A stretch of DNA of 64,000 nt from Desulfarculus baarsii DSM 2075 (GTDB lineage: Bacteria; Desulfobacterota; Desulfarculia; Desulfarculales; Desulfarculaceae): assembly GCF_000143965.1 (NCBI RefSeq), contig NC_014365.1:1763501-1827500 (forward strand), given 5' to 3'. Positions 1 to 7,101 of this stretch are shown in pieces. The notes beneath the pieces are model-generated. The model was not told the origin of the DNA. It saw nothing but the letters and a program-made list of their open reading frames with translations, and did not search any database. The position numbers and the translations under genes were made by a program. Numbering within the stretch: the stretch's first letter is position 1; each line of letters starts with the position of its first letter.

Positions 1-209
1 AGGGCCACGCCCTTGACCTGGTCCAGGTCGGCGTTGGCCGGGTCGTAAGGGGCCGCCAGGCCGTCGGCCGCGCCGATGGCGCAGACCAGGCCGGCGGCGA
101 TGGCCGTGGCGCCTTTGGCGTAGGTCCGCTCGATCCACGGGCCGCGCCCGCCTTTGATCTCCCGCTCAAAGCCGCTGTTTTGATAGATGGTTGCGTTGTG
201 GTCGCTCAC
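1..209 (-). CDS. Head decoration protein, C-terminus outside window (partial)
   Basis: The first 69 codons are visible, beginning at a GTG preceded by a good ribosome site (GGAGG, six bases upstream). The product starts MSDHNATIYQNSGFEREIKG and continues with a YAKGATAIAAGLVCAIG stretch. That pattern, a short N-terminal arm followed by a small beta domain that sets a value, is like lambda-gpD-type capsid decoration proteins. It follows the protease/scaffold gene by 12 bases on the same strand, where Mu-like phages often carry a decoration or major head protein. The family call rests on position and a short stretch, so a different small head protein is possible. Confidence 0.55.
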   Translation of the reverse strand, partial: MSDHNATIYQNSGFEREIKGGRGPWIERTYAKGATAIAAGLVCAIGAADGLAAPYDPANADLDQVKGVA

Positions 210-221
210 GATCGGCCTCCG

Positions 222-662
222 TTAAAATTTGGCCGCGAAATCGGCGCGGGGCGCGGCCTGGCTTTCGGTCGAGCCCGGCGCTTGGGCGAACTCGCCCAGC
301 AGGCCGCTGCCCGGCCGGCTGGCCAGCAGCGACCAGAAGGCCTCCTCGGCCGGACGCCTGACCACCGCGCCGCCCTCGGCAAAGCAAAGCTCCACGCCCG
401 CCTCCAGCGCGGCGGCGATGGCCAAGGCCGCGTCCTTTTCGCCGGGCAGGCACTTGCCGCCGGCCACCAGCTCATTGAAGCGGGCCTCGCGGTCCTTGGC
501 GGCCTGTTTTTGCTGGGCCTCGGCGTGGGCCGCCTCGGCGGCCCGCCTGTCTTTTTCGGCCTGGGCGGCGGCGGCTTCGGCCTGGGCGGCCTTGCTTTCC
601 GCCGCCTGGGCCTTGGCCTCCAGTTGGGCCAGCCTGGCCTTCATCTCCTCCAACTCGTTCAT
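222..662 (-). CDS. Nested in-frame scaffold protein (Mu gpZ-like)
   Basis: Inside the protease gene, in the same frame, an ATG follows GGAGGAGACG, a much stronger ribosome site than that of the full-length start. Translation from here gives 146 residues beginning MNELEEMKARLAQLEAKAQA and continuing as a charged coiled coil. In phage Mu the scaffold gpZ is made from an internal in-frame start within gene I in just this way. The sequence shows the start signal and the coiled coil; separate expression is inferred from the Mu precedent. Confidence 0.6.
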   Translation of the reverse strand: MNELEEMKARLAQLEAKAQAAESKAAQAEAAAAQAEKDRRAAEAAHAEAQQKQAAKDREARFNELVAGGKCLPGEKDAALAIAAALEAGVELCFAEGGAVVRRPAEEAFWSLLASRPGSGLLGEFAQAPGSTESQAAPRADFAAKF

Positions 663-1097
663 CGTCTCCTCCGTGGTTTGCTCCGCGCCTTCGCCAAACG
701 CCCACTCTTGCCAGTCGTCGTCGCCGCCAAACTCCACCGGGCCCAGGCCCTTGACCGCCGGCGGCGCGGCCCCCAAAAGCCCCACGTGGCGCAACCCGCC
801 ATCGCCGTAAAACGCCGCCGACTTGTGGCGATAACGCCCGGCGGCCACGGCCTGCTTGAGTTCCTCGGGCACGTCGTCGAGGCGGGCCAGGAGCCTGTCG
901 CCCTCGCGCCGCAGTTGGCCCACCCAGCCCCAGGCCGGGGCGTCGGCGCGCGGGTGGCCGATGACCAGCGGGGCTGCGTGCCTGGCCGGGTCGTAGCTGG
1001 CCACGGCCCGGTCCAGGTCGGCGATGGTCCAGGCCCTGGTCTGGCCGGCGCTGTCGGTGTGGGTTCCGGCGCGGAATATGGCGGTCCAAACGCTCAT
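222..1097 (-). CDS. Mu gpI-like prohead protease (with nested scaffold)
   Basis: A 291-residue protein resembling the phage Mu I protease family. The N-terminal half carries the protease fold, with conserved stretches such as PLVIGHPRADAPAWGWV and YRHKSAAFYGDGG. The C-terminal half, from about residue 145, is a long Ala/Glu/Lys/Gln-rich coiled coil typical of a fused scaffold. In Mu this product cleaves the scaffold and trims the head during prohead maturation. It lies directly upstream of the decoration gene and is transcribed away from the terminase block, which is not the usual Mu arrangement. The start ATG has only a weak ribosome site. Confidence 0.85.
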   Translation of the reverse strand: MSVWTAIFRAGTHTDSAGQTRAWTIADLDRAVASYDPARHAAPLVIGHPRADAPAWGWVGQLRREGDRLLARLDDVPEELKQAVAAGRYRHKSAAFYGDGGLRHVGLLGAAPPAVKGLGPVEFGGDDDWQEWAFGEGAEQTTEETMNELEEMKARLAQLEAKAQAAESKAAQAEAAAAQAEKDRRAAEAAHAEAQQKQAAKDREARFNELVAGGKCLPGEKDAALAIAAALEAGVELCFAEGGAVVRRPAEEAFWSLLASRPGSGLLGEFAQAPGSTESQAAPRADFAAKF

Positions 1098-1245
1098 GAC
1101 CCCAGCCTATCAACCGCCCATCGCCCTGATAATCCGGATCAAATCCTGATTAACCGGCCTGGCCGGCCGCAGGTATCCTGCGGCCGCGACCGTGCGCGGG
1201 GCGATGCGCCGGTCGCCGCTGGCCAGATCGCTTTTGGGAGGAAAC
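1098..1245. promoter_or_regulatory. Divergent intergenic region with perfect hairpin
   Basis: A 148-bp gap separates the leftward protease gene from the rightward head/terminase operon, so it should hold promoters for both. It contains a perfect 10-bp inverted repeat with a 3-base loop (CGGCCGCAGG TAT CCTGCGGCCG, 1164-1186). Neither side of the hairpin has a T-run, so it is not a simple terminator. It could be an operator, or a site left by a rearrangement. No clear -10/-35 pair was recognised. Confidence 0.4.
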
Positions 1246-1563
1246 GTGGAGAAACAAGTCCTGGAACTGGCCGTGGAGGCCTTGAAATACGCCGCACAGG
1301 TCGTGCAATACCTGGCGGCCCCGGCCGTGGGCTGGGCCCTGTGGTACGTGCGCGGCATCCGCAGGGATCAGGCCGATTTCGGCCAACGCCTGGTCCGGCT
1401 GGAATTCGATCACGCCGGCCTGAAAAAATGCGTCGACGACCGGCCCAGCGGCGTGGCCATCAAGGAGCTGGCCGGCGACATCAAGGCCGTGCGCGAGATC
1501 GTCGAGCGCGTTGAACGCATGGTCAACCGCCACGAAGACCACCTGCTGGGCGGGGGCCGCTGA
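1246..1563 (+). CDS. Mu-like DUF2730 protein
   Basis: A 105-residue protein with one hydrophobic N-terminal segment (VQYLAAPAVGWALWYV) followed by a helical, charged tail (IKELAGDIKAVREIVERVER). This is the layout of the DUF2730 family found upstream of the terminase genes in many Mu-like phages; its function is not known. The GTG start is chosen because GGAGG sits five bases upstream, and longer in-frame starts lack a site. The stop overlaps the next start, so the gene begins a tightly coupled head operon. Confidence 0.75.
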   Translation: MEKQVLELAVEALKYAAQVVQYLAAPAVGWALWYVRGIRRDQADFGQRLVRLEFDHAGLKKCVDDRPSGVAIKELAGDIKAVREIVERVERMVNRHEDHLLGGGR

Positions 1564-1874
1564 TGCCCGGCTACGACCAACTCATCGCCGAACACCTGCG
1601 CCTGACCATCCTGCGCTGTCTGGACGATCAGCCCGACTACGCCCTCAACGAGTCCCTGCTGCTGGACCTGGTCGAGCGCTTCGGCTTCGCCCCCAGCCAA
1701 GACCGCCTGGCCACGCAACTGGCCTGGCTGGCCGAACAAGGCCTGATCGGCCTGGGCGGGCCGGCCCAGTGCCGGGTGGCCACCCTGACCCGCCGGGGCC
1801 AGGACGTGGCCAAGGGCCGGGCCCATGCCCCCGGCGTCAAGCGGCCCCGGCCCGGCGAGACGGCATGGGCGTGA
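1563..1874 (+). CDS. Mu-like phage winged-helix protein (ArsR-like)
   Basis: A 103-residue protein whose helices and a final hydrophobic/Gly stretch (LAWLAEQGLIGLGG) look like a small winged-helix DNA-binding fold. Proteins of this size and type regularly sit between DUF2730 and the small terminase in Mu-like phages. The start overlaps the preceding stop as TGATG, and the 3' end overlaps the next gene by ten bases, indicating translational coupling. A role in packaging or late control is possible, but no function is established. Confidence 0.65.
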   Translation: MPGYDQLIAEHLRLTILRCLDDQPDYALNESLLLDLVERFGFAPSQDRLATQLAWLAEQGLIGLGGPAQCRVATLTRRGQDVAKGRAHAPGVKRPRPGETAWA

Positions 1875-2464
1875 TCGAACTCGACGGCCGCGAATATCCG
1901 CCCGAGGCCGTGTGGCGGGCCCAGGAGCTCTACTGCGTGGCCCGGCTGACCTACGCCCAGGTGGCCGAGGAACTGGGCGTGGCCGTCAGCACCCTCAAGC
2001 GCTGGGGCGCGCAATACGGCTGGCCGGCCAAGCGCGCCGAACTGGCCCGGGCCATGGCCGATATCCGCGCCGACACCGTCCTGGCCCGCTCGGCCATGCT
2101 CAAGGAACTCATCGAGGAGCGTAACCCGGCGGTGGGCTTTGCCGTGGCCAAGCTGGAGGAACTGGCCCTCAAACAGGCCCAGGCCCAGCGCGAGGGCAAG
2201 GCCGCCCCGGAGGCCACGGCCGCCCCACGCCGGGCCATCAACAACGCCGCCGAGGCCGCCGCCGCCCTCAAGGAGGCCATCGAGCTGAAGCTGGCCCGCC
2301 TGCTCTCAAGCCCAGAAGAAGTCGACCTGAAGGCCGTCAAGGCCATCAAGGACGCCATGGAGTTGATCGGCCAAATGGAGCCCAAGACCAAGGGCGAGGC
2401 CCAAGGCAAGGGCCTCTCGCCGGAAAGCATCCAGCGCATCCAGCGCGAAATCCTGGGGCTGTAG
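1865..2464 (+). CDS. Small terminase subunit, Mu gp27/DUF1804-like
   Basis: A 199-residue protein. Residues 15-45 form a helix-turn-helix (LTYAQVAEELGVAVSTLKRW), the remainder is helical and ends ...SIQRIQREILGL. This fits the DUF1804/DUF3486 group of Mu-like phages, thought to act as the DNA-recognising small terminase subunit. It ends one base before the large terminase gene starts. The ATG used gives the HTH a normal N-terminal position; an in-frame extension upstream only reads through the neighbouring gene. Confidence 0.75.
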   Translation: MGVIELDGREYPPEAVWRAQELYCVARLTYAQVAEELGVAVSTLKRWGAQYGWPAKRAELARAMADIRADTVLARSAMLKELIEERNPAVGFAVAKLEELALKQAQAQREGKAAPEATAAPRRAINNAAEAAAALKEAIELKLARLLSSPEEVDLKAVKAIKDAMELIGQMEPKTKGEAQGKGLSPESIQRIQREILGL

Positions 2465-3796
2465 ATGGGCTACTTTCTGCCCTATCAGCAAAAGTGGCTG
2501 GCCGACGACTCGCGCCTGAAGATCGCCGAAAAATCGCGGCGCATCGGCTTCACCTACGTGCAGGCCTACGAGGACGTGCGCGACGCCTGCCGGGCCGACG
2601 GGGCCCTGGACGTGTGGTTTTCCAGCGCCGACGAATCGGCGGCCAAGGAATACATCCGCTACTGCGGCCAGTGGGCCCGGCTGCTGAACGTGGCCGCCCA
2701 GGACTTGGGCGAGGTGGCCTTGGACGGCGACGGCGACGTCAAGGCCCTGGTGATCGAGTTCGCCAGCGGCAAGCGCATCCACGGCCTGAGCTCCAACCCC
2801 GCCGCTTTTCGCAGCAAGGGCGGCAAGCTGGTGCTGGATGAATTCGCCTTTCACCAAGACCCCGAGGCCCTGTGGAAGGCCGCCGCGCCGATCATCACCT
2901 GGGGCTATCCGGCCCGGGTGATCAGCACCTACAACGGCAAGGGCAACCGCTACGCCCGCATGGTGGCCGACGCCAGGCGCGGCAACAAATGGGCCTTGCA
3001 CACCGTGACCATCGAGGACGCCGTGGCCCAGGGCCTGGTGGACCGCGTCATGGGCCGGCCGGCCACGCCCGAGGAGGTGGCCGCCTTTCTGGCCGATTGC
3101 CGCGACATCGCCGGCGACGAAGAAACCTATCAGCAGGAATACATGTGCCAGCCGGTGGACGAGGCCACGGCCTGGCTGACCTGGGAACTGATCGCCAAGG
3201 CCCAGCACCCCGACGCCGGCCGGCCAGAACTCTACGCCGGCGGCCCGGCCTTCGTGGGCATGGACATCGGCCGCCGCCGCGACTTAAGCGTGATCTGGGT
3301 CGTGGAGCAGGTGGGCGACGTGTTTTGGACCCGCGAGGTGATCAGCCTGAAAAACGCCAGCTTCGCCCGGCAAGACGCCGCCCTGGACGGCGTGCTGGCG
3401 CGCTACAAGGTGGCCCGCGCCTGCCTGGACCAGACCGGCATCGGCGAAAAACCCGTGGAGGACGCCAAAACCCGCCACGGCGGCCACCTGGTCGAGGGCG
3501 TGATCTTCACCGCCCAGGCCAAACAGGCCCTGGCCACCACCGGCAAGCAGCTTTTCGAGGACGGCCGCCTGCGCATCCCCGAGGCCCGCGCCATCCGCGA
3601 CAGCCACCACGCCGTGCGCAAGATCGCCACCGCCGCCGGCAATCCGCGCTTTGACGCGGACCGCAGCGAGGCCGGCCACGCCGACGAATTCTGGGCCCAC
3701 ATGCTGGCCCTGCACGCCGCCGCCGACCCGGCCGAGCCCTGGCAGACCGCCACCGTGGCCCGCGACTATCTCCAACGCCTGACCAAGGGGTATTGA
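2465..3796 (+). CDS. Large terminase subunit, Mu gp28-like
   Basis: A 443-residue packaging ATPase/nuclease. A Walker A-like KSRRIGFT lies near residue 25 and a Walker B LVLDEFAF near residue 122, together forming the ATPase that drives DNA into the prohead. The C-terminal half carries the RNase H-like nuclease, with the acidic motif VGMDIGRRRDLSVIW and a later acidic region (DADRSEAGHADEFWA). It abuts the small terminase and is followed after one base by the portal gene, the standard Mu order. Length matches the family. Confidence 0.9.
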   Translation: MGYFLPYQQKWLADDSRLKIAEKSRRIGFTYVQAYEDVRDACRADGALDVWFSSADESAAKEYIRYCGQWARLLNVAAQDLGEVALDGDGDVKALVIEFASGKRIHGLSSNPAAFRSKGGKLVLDEFAFHQDPEALWKAAAPIITWGYPARVISTYNGKGNRYARMVADARRGNKWALHTVTIEDAVAQGLVDRVMGRPATPEEVAAFLADCRDIAGDEETYQQEYMCQPVDEATAWLTWELIAKAQHPDAGRPELYAGGPAFVGMDIGRRRDLSVIWVVEQVGDVFWTREVISLKNASFARQDAALDGVLARYKVARACLDQTGIGEKPVEDAKTRHGGHLVEGVIFTAQAKQALATTGKQLFEDGRLRIPEARAIRDSHHAVRKIATAAGNPRFDADRSEAGHADEFWAHMLALHAAADPAEPWQTATVARDYLQRLTKGY

Positions 3797-3797
3797 C

Positions 3798-5315
3798 ATG
3801 CCCGGCATTTGGGCCCCAAACGGGGATTGGATCGAGTTCGCCCAAGTCGATCACCGCTCGTTGACCGCCGAGATGGCCACCGCCGCCGCCGTGGGCGAGG
3901 ACTTGGGCTCCATGCTGGCCTATCTGCCCGACCCCGACCCGGTCCTGCGCAAGCGCGGCGACGACGCCAAAATCCTGGAAGACCTCACCGCCGATGACCA
4001 GGTGATGACTGCCATCCAGAACCGCAAGCTGCGTGTCTTGTGCCGCCGCGACTATGATTTTCGGCCCGGCGTGCTGCCCGGCAAGGAGGCCACGCCCCAG
4101 GCCACGGCGCTCTGCGAGGCCCTGACCAAAGACCTGGAGACCATCGGCCTGCGCGACGTCTTCGCCGAGATTCTCGATGCGCCGTTTTATGGCCACACCA
4201 TCTGCGAACTGATCTGGGCCGCCGACGGCGGGCGCATGCGCCTGAAAAACATCATCCCCAAGCCCCGCCAGTGGTTCGCCTGGGACAAAGACCGCCGCCC
4301 GTGCCTGAGGTCCAAGACCGGCCTGGACTTAAAACCCCTGCCCTGGGGCAAGTTCATCGTGGTGCGGCACTTTCCCACCTACCAAAACCCCTACGGCCTG
4401 CGCCTGCTCAGCCGCTGCCTGTGGCCCGTGGCCTTCAAGCGCGGCGGCGTGAAGTTCTACACCCGCTTTTTGGACAAGTACGGCCAGCCCTGGGTCTTGG
4501 GCCGGGCCCCGCGCGGCGCGAACCTGGACGCCAAACGCGCCATGGCCGGCGACCTGGCCGCCATGGTCCAGGACGCCGTGGCCGTGATCCCGGCCGACGC
4601 GGCGGTGGATTTGGTCGAAAGCAAGGGCCGGGCCGGCGATCAGTTCGAGGCCTACCTCAAGCGCTGGGACAAGGCCATCTTCAAGGTGATCATGGGCCAG
4701 ACCCTCACCAGCGAGATGGACGGCCAGGGCTCCCGCGCCGCCTCCGAGACCCACTACGGCGTGGCCGAGGACATGGCCGAGGCCGACCAATACATTATAG
4801 AAAGCGCCATGAACGAACTGGCGCTCTTGTACCGCGAGATCAACGCGCCCGCCGCCGAGGCCCCGGTCTTTGGCTTCAACGAGCCCGAGGACTACGGGGC
4901 CCAGGCCGATCTGGACGCCAAGCTCCACGGCGTGGGCGTGCGCTTCACCCGCGCCCACATCGAGCGGCGCTTTGGCCTGCAGCCCGACGAATTCATCCTG
5001 GACGGCGAAAAAGAGGCCGCGGCCGATGGCGACGAGGCCGCGTTCGCCGAGCCAGGGCCCGATCACCAGGACGCCCTGGACGCCCTGGTCGCGGCCATCC
5101 TGCCCGAATCCGTCAAACGAAACGCAAAATTCATCGAGCGCCTGGTCGCCCTGCTGAACAAGGCCCAATCCTTTGACGAGATTGCCCTTTTGCTGGCCGA
5201 GCACCTGGGCCAAGACGCCGACATGCGCCAGCAGGAAGACCTGCTGGCCGATCTGCTGACGGCCGCCGCCCTGATGGGCCGCGCCGCCGTGCGCGACGAG
5301 CCCGATGCCGCTTGA
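3798..5315 (+). CDS. Portal protein, Mu gp29/DUF935
   Basis: A 505-residue DUF935-family protein, forming the ring through which DNA enters the capsid. Recognisable stretches include DDQVMTAIQNRKLRVL, WGKFIVVRHFPTYQNPYG and YGQPWVLGRAPRGANLDAKR, then KVIMGQTLTSEMDGQGSRA, characteristic of Mu gp29 relatives. It lies directly after the terminase, and its last eleven bases overlap the gpF gene. The acidic C-terminus is typical of the family. Confidence 0.9.
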   Translation: MPGIWAPNGDWIEFAQVDHRSLTAEMATAAAVGEDLGSMLAYLPDPDPVLRKRGDDAKILEDLTADDQVMTAIQNRKLRVLCRRDYDFRPGVLPGKEATPQATALCEALTKDLETIGLRDVFAEILDAPFYGHTICELIWAADGGRMRLKNIIPKPRQWFAWDKDRRPCLRSKTGLDLKPLPWGKFIVVRHFPTYQNPYGLRLLSRCLWPVAFKRGGVKFYTRFLDKYGQPWVLGRAPRGANLDAKRAMAGDLAAMVQDAVAVIPADAAVDLVESKGRAGDQFEAYLKRWDKAIFKVIMGQTLTSEMDGQGSRAASETHYGVAEDMAEADQYIIESAMNELALLYREINAPAAEAPVFGFNEPEDYGAQADLDAKLHGVGVRFTRAHIERRFGLQPDEFILDGEKEAAADGDEAAFAEPGPDHQDALDALVAAILPESVKRNAKFIERLVALLNKAQSFDEIALLLAEHLGQDADMRQQEDLLADLLTAAALMGRAAVRDEPDAA

Positions 5316-6618
5316 GGCCGCGCCGCTTGCGCCCGCCCAGGCCCTGGAGTTTTGGAAAGCCAAGGCCCAAGTCACCCCGGCCGAGTTTGCCGATCTGACC
5401 CAGCAGGCCAAGGCCCGGGCCTTTGCGGTCAGTGGCCTGTCGCGCCGCGACCAGATCGCCGCCGTGCACGCGGCCCTGCAAGAGGCCCTGGAAAACGGCG
5501 AGACCCTGGCCGCCTTCAAAAAACGCCTGGCCCCGCTTTTCGAGCAAAAAGGCTGGACCGGCAGGGCCGCCTGGCGCGTGGAAAACATCTACCGCACCAA
5601 TCTGCAAAGCGCCTACCAGGCCGGCCGCCACGCCCAGATGAAGGCGACCGCCGACAGCCGGCCCTTTTGGCGCTACCTGGCCATCAAGGACCGCCGCACG
5701 CGGCCCACCCACCTGGCCCTGCACGGCCTGGTTTTCCGCCACGATCACGATTTTTGGGCCACCTGGTATCCGCCCAACGGCTTTCAATGCCGCTGCACCG
5801 TGCAAACGCTCAGCCAGCGGCAGATGGACCGGCGCGGCCTGGAAGCACAAACCAGCACCCCGCGCCTGGTCGAGCCCTTTGACCCCGCCAGCGGCAACAG
5901 GCTGCCCGCCCGGCCCCTGGTCCCCGAGCCCGGCTGGGCCGGCAACGTGTGCCACGACTGGCTGCACGGCCTGGCCCCGGCCCAAACCGCCGCGCCGATC
6001 ATCACCCTGGCCACCCGGACGCTCTGCCGCGAGGGCCGGGGCCTCTTTGCCGATGCCCCCTGTAAGCCGCCCCTGGCCGGCATCGAGCGCCGGCACGTCC
6101 TCACGCTGGACGAGGCCGACATCATGCCCGCCGGCCTGGCCGATGAAGACTATGTGCGCGCGTTTTTAAGAGAATTTGGCCTGGATGACCTCGACGGCTC
6201 GGTGGTGCATGAATTGCCCGGCGGCCTGCCCGTGGTCATCAGCAAGGCGCTTTTCGTCGACAAACTCAGCCGCACGCTGAAGGTAGGCAAAGGCGGCCGC
6301 GCGCCCTACATGCGGATTTTGGCCCGCACCATACTCAGCCCTTACGAAATTTGGTGGCAAACAATCAGGGCCCTCGACGCCAAAGGCGCGCCAACGGGGC
6401 GCATCCGCGAAAAGATATCTCTGCTGCGGCTGTTCGCTGGAGCGGACGGAAAAATCGGCGGGTTCGCCGTCTTCGATCTGATTGATGGTCGTCAGTGGCG
6501 CGGAACAGCTATTTTCACCCCGGGCGCAAACAAAAAAAACCAGGCAACGCGGGATGAATACATCCTTCGTTACCTGGAAGATCAGCGCGCCGGCGTGTTG
6601 CTGTACAGAGAGCCCTGA
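5305..6618 (+). CDS. gpF-like head morphogenesis protein with C-terminal PBECR-type nuclease domain
   Basis: A 437-residue two-part protein. Residues 1-230 or so are the Mu gp30/SPP1 gp7-type head protein, with WRVENIYRTNLQSAYQAGRH and the hallmark cysteine motif WYPPNGFQCRC. The C-terminal 170 residues (SRTLKVGKGGRAPYMRILA, SPYEIWW, GQIGGFAVF-like strands, QWRGTAIFTP) match the pattern of the phage Barnase-EndoU-ColicinE5/D-RelE-like (PBECR) domains. Such domains are known at the ends of phage head proteins and are proposed to enter the host with the DNA. The domain boundary and nuclease activity are inferred. The next canonical gene, gpG, is missing here. Confidence 0.8.
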   Translation: MPLEAAPLAPAQALEFWKAKAQVTPAEFADLTQQAKARAFAVSGLSRRDQIAAVHAALQEALENGETLAAFKKRLAPLFEQKGWTGRAAWRVENIYRTNLQSAYQAGRHAQMKATADSRPFWRYLAIKDRRTRPTHLALHGLVFRHDHDFWATWYPPNGFQCRCTVQTLSQRQMDRRGLEAQTSTPRLVEPFDPASGNRLPARPLVPEPGWAGNVCHDWLHGLAPAQTAAPIITLATRTLCREGRGLFADAPCKPPLAGIERRHVLTLDEADIMPAGLADEDYVRAFLREFGLDDLDGSVVHELPGGLPVVISKALFVDKLSRTLKVGKGGRAPYMRILARTILSPYEIWWQTIRALDAKGAPTGRIREKISLLRLFAGADGKIGGFAVFDLIDGRQWRGTAIFTPGANKKNQATRDEYILRYLEDQRAGVLLYREP

Positions 6619-7101
6619 GGTCGCCGGCCCTCAAGGTCCACGGCACCCTTGCTGCGAGCCTCGCCGGCGCGAGGGCTCAGGGTACGCCGTATACTTAAAT
6701 GATTGTATGCCACAATCTGATTGTCAAGAGGCAAGATGAGAAAGGGCGGGGGGTGGCTGCCAGCGGCCCTAGAAAAACCCAGCCCGAGCGGATGGGCGCT
6801 CGGGTGGAGGCGCTGGCCTACGGACCCTCCCCATCGAGGACAGCCAAGCACCTTATAACCTATATTTCGTTGAAAGTAGGACAAAAGTCAAGGGGCCGTG
6901 CTTCGATGCATGGCCCATCAATCCTGACGTACTTGCCAAACCACCACAGTTTTAGCCATGTTTCGTTCTTACAACCTTGAGGCCCTCAGCATTTTCGGGG
7001 TACATTGCCCTGGGCAACTCAATTCGGTGCTTTTTGAAGTCTAATTGCTGTTAGATCAAAAGCCACCAGCTTCTGGGCAAGTGCGGGGGATCATCAACAT
7101 T
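6619..7101. other. Noncoding junction between head block and RM cassette
   Basis: This 480-bp stretch carries no convincing gene. It starts with an imperfect hairpin (6656-6678) just after gpF. It then has an AT-rich patch holding GATTGT-ATGCC-ACAATC (6701-6717) and, on the minus strand, a TTGACA beginning at 6727, so a leftward promoter with an operator-like repeat is possible although no leftward gene follows. A minus-strand terminator comes next. The remainder upstream of the restriction gene has lower GC than the phage and may hold the cassette promoter. Confidence 0.5.
6772..6804 (-). terminator. Rho-independent terminator, leftward
   Basis: CCCGAGCG and CGCTCGGG form a perfect 8-bp stem around GATGGG, followed on the minus strand by GGGTTTTTC. 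It would stop leftward transcripts, yet no leftward gene lies between it and mor, about 6 kb away. Confidence 0.65.

Noticed and set aside
1164-1186. Hairpin as a terminator
   Set aside because: Perfect stem but no T-run on either strand, and it lies between two divergent gene starts.
6699-6980. Possible 93-residue gene after gpF
   Set aside because: No family signature and poor start context; it overlaps a terminator hairpin and promoter-like signals.
7045-7101. TTG start extending the Res protein
   Set aside because: No ribosome site, and the added residues do not look like part of the conserved protein; the ATG at 7102 is preferred.
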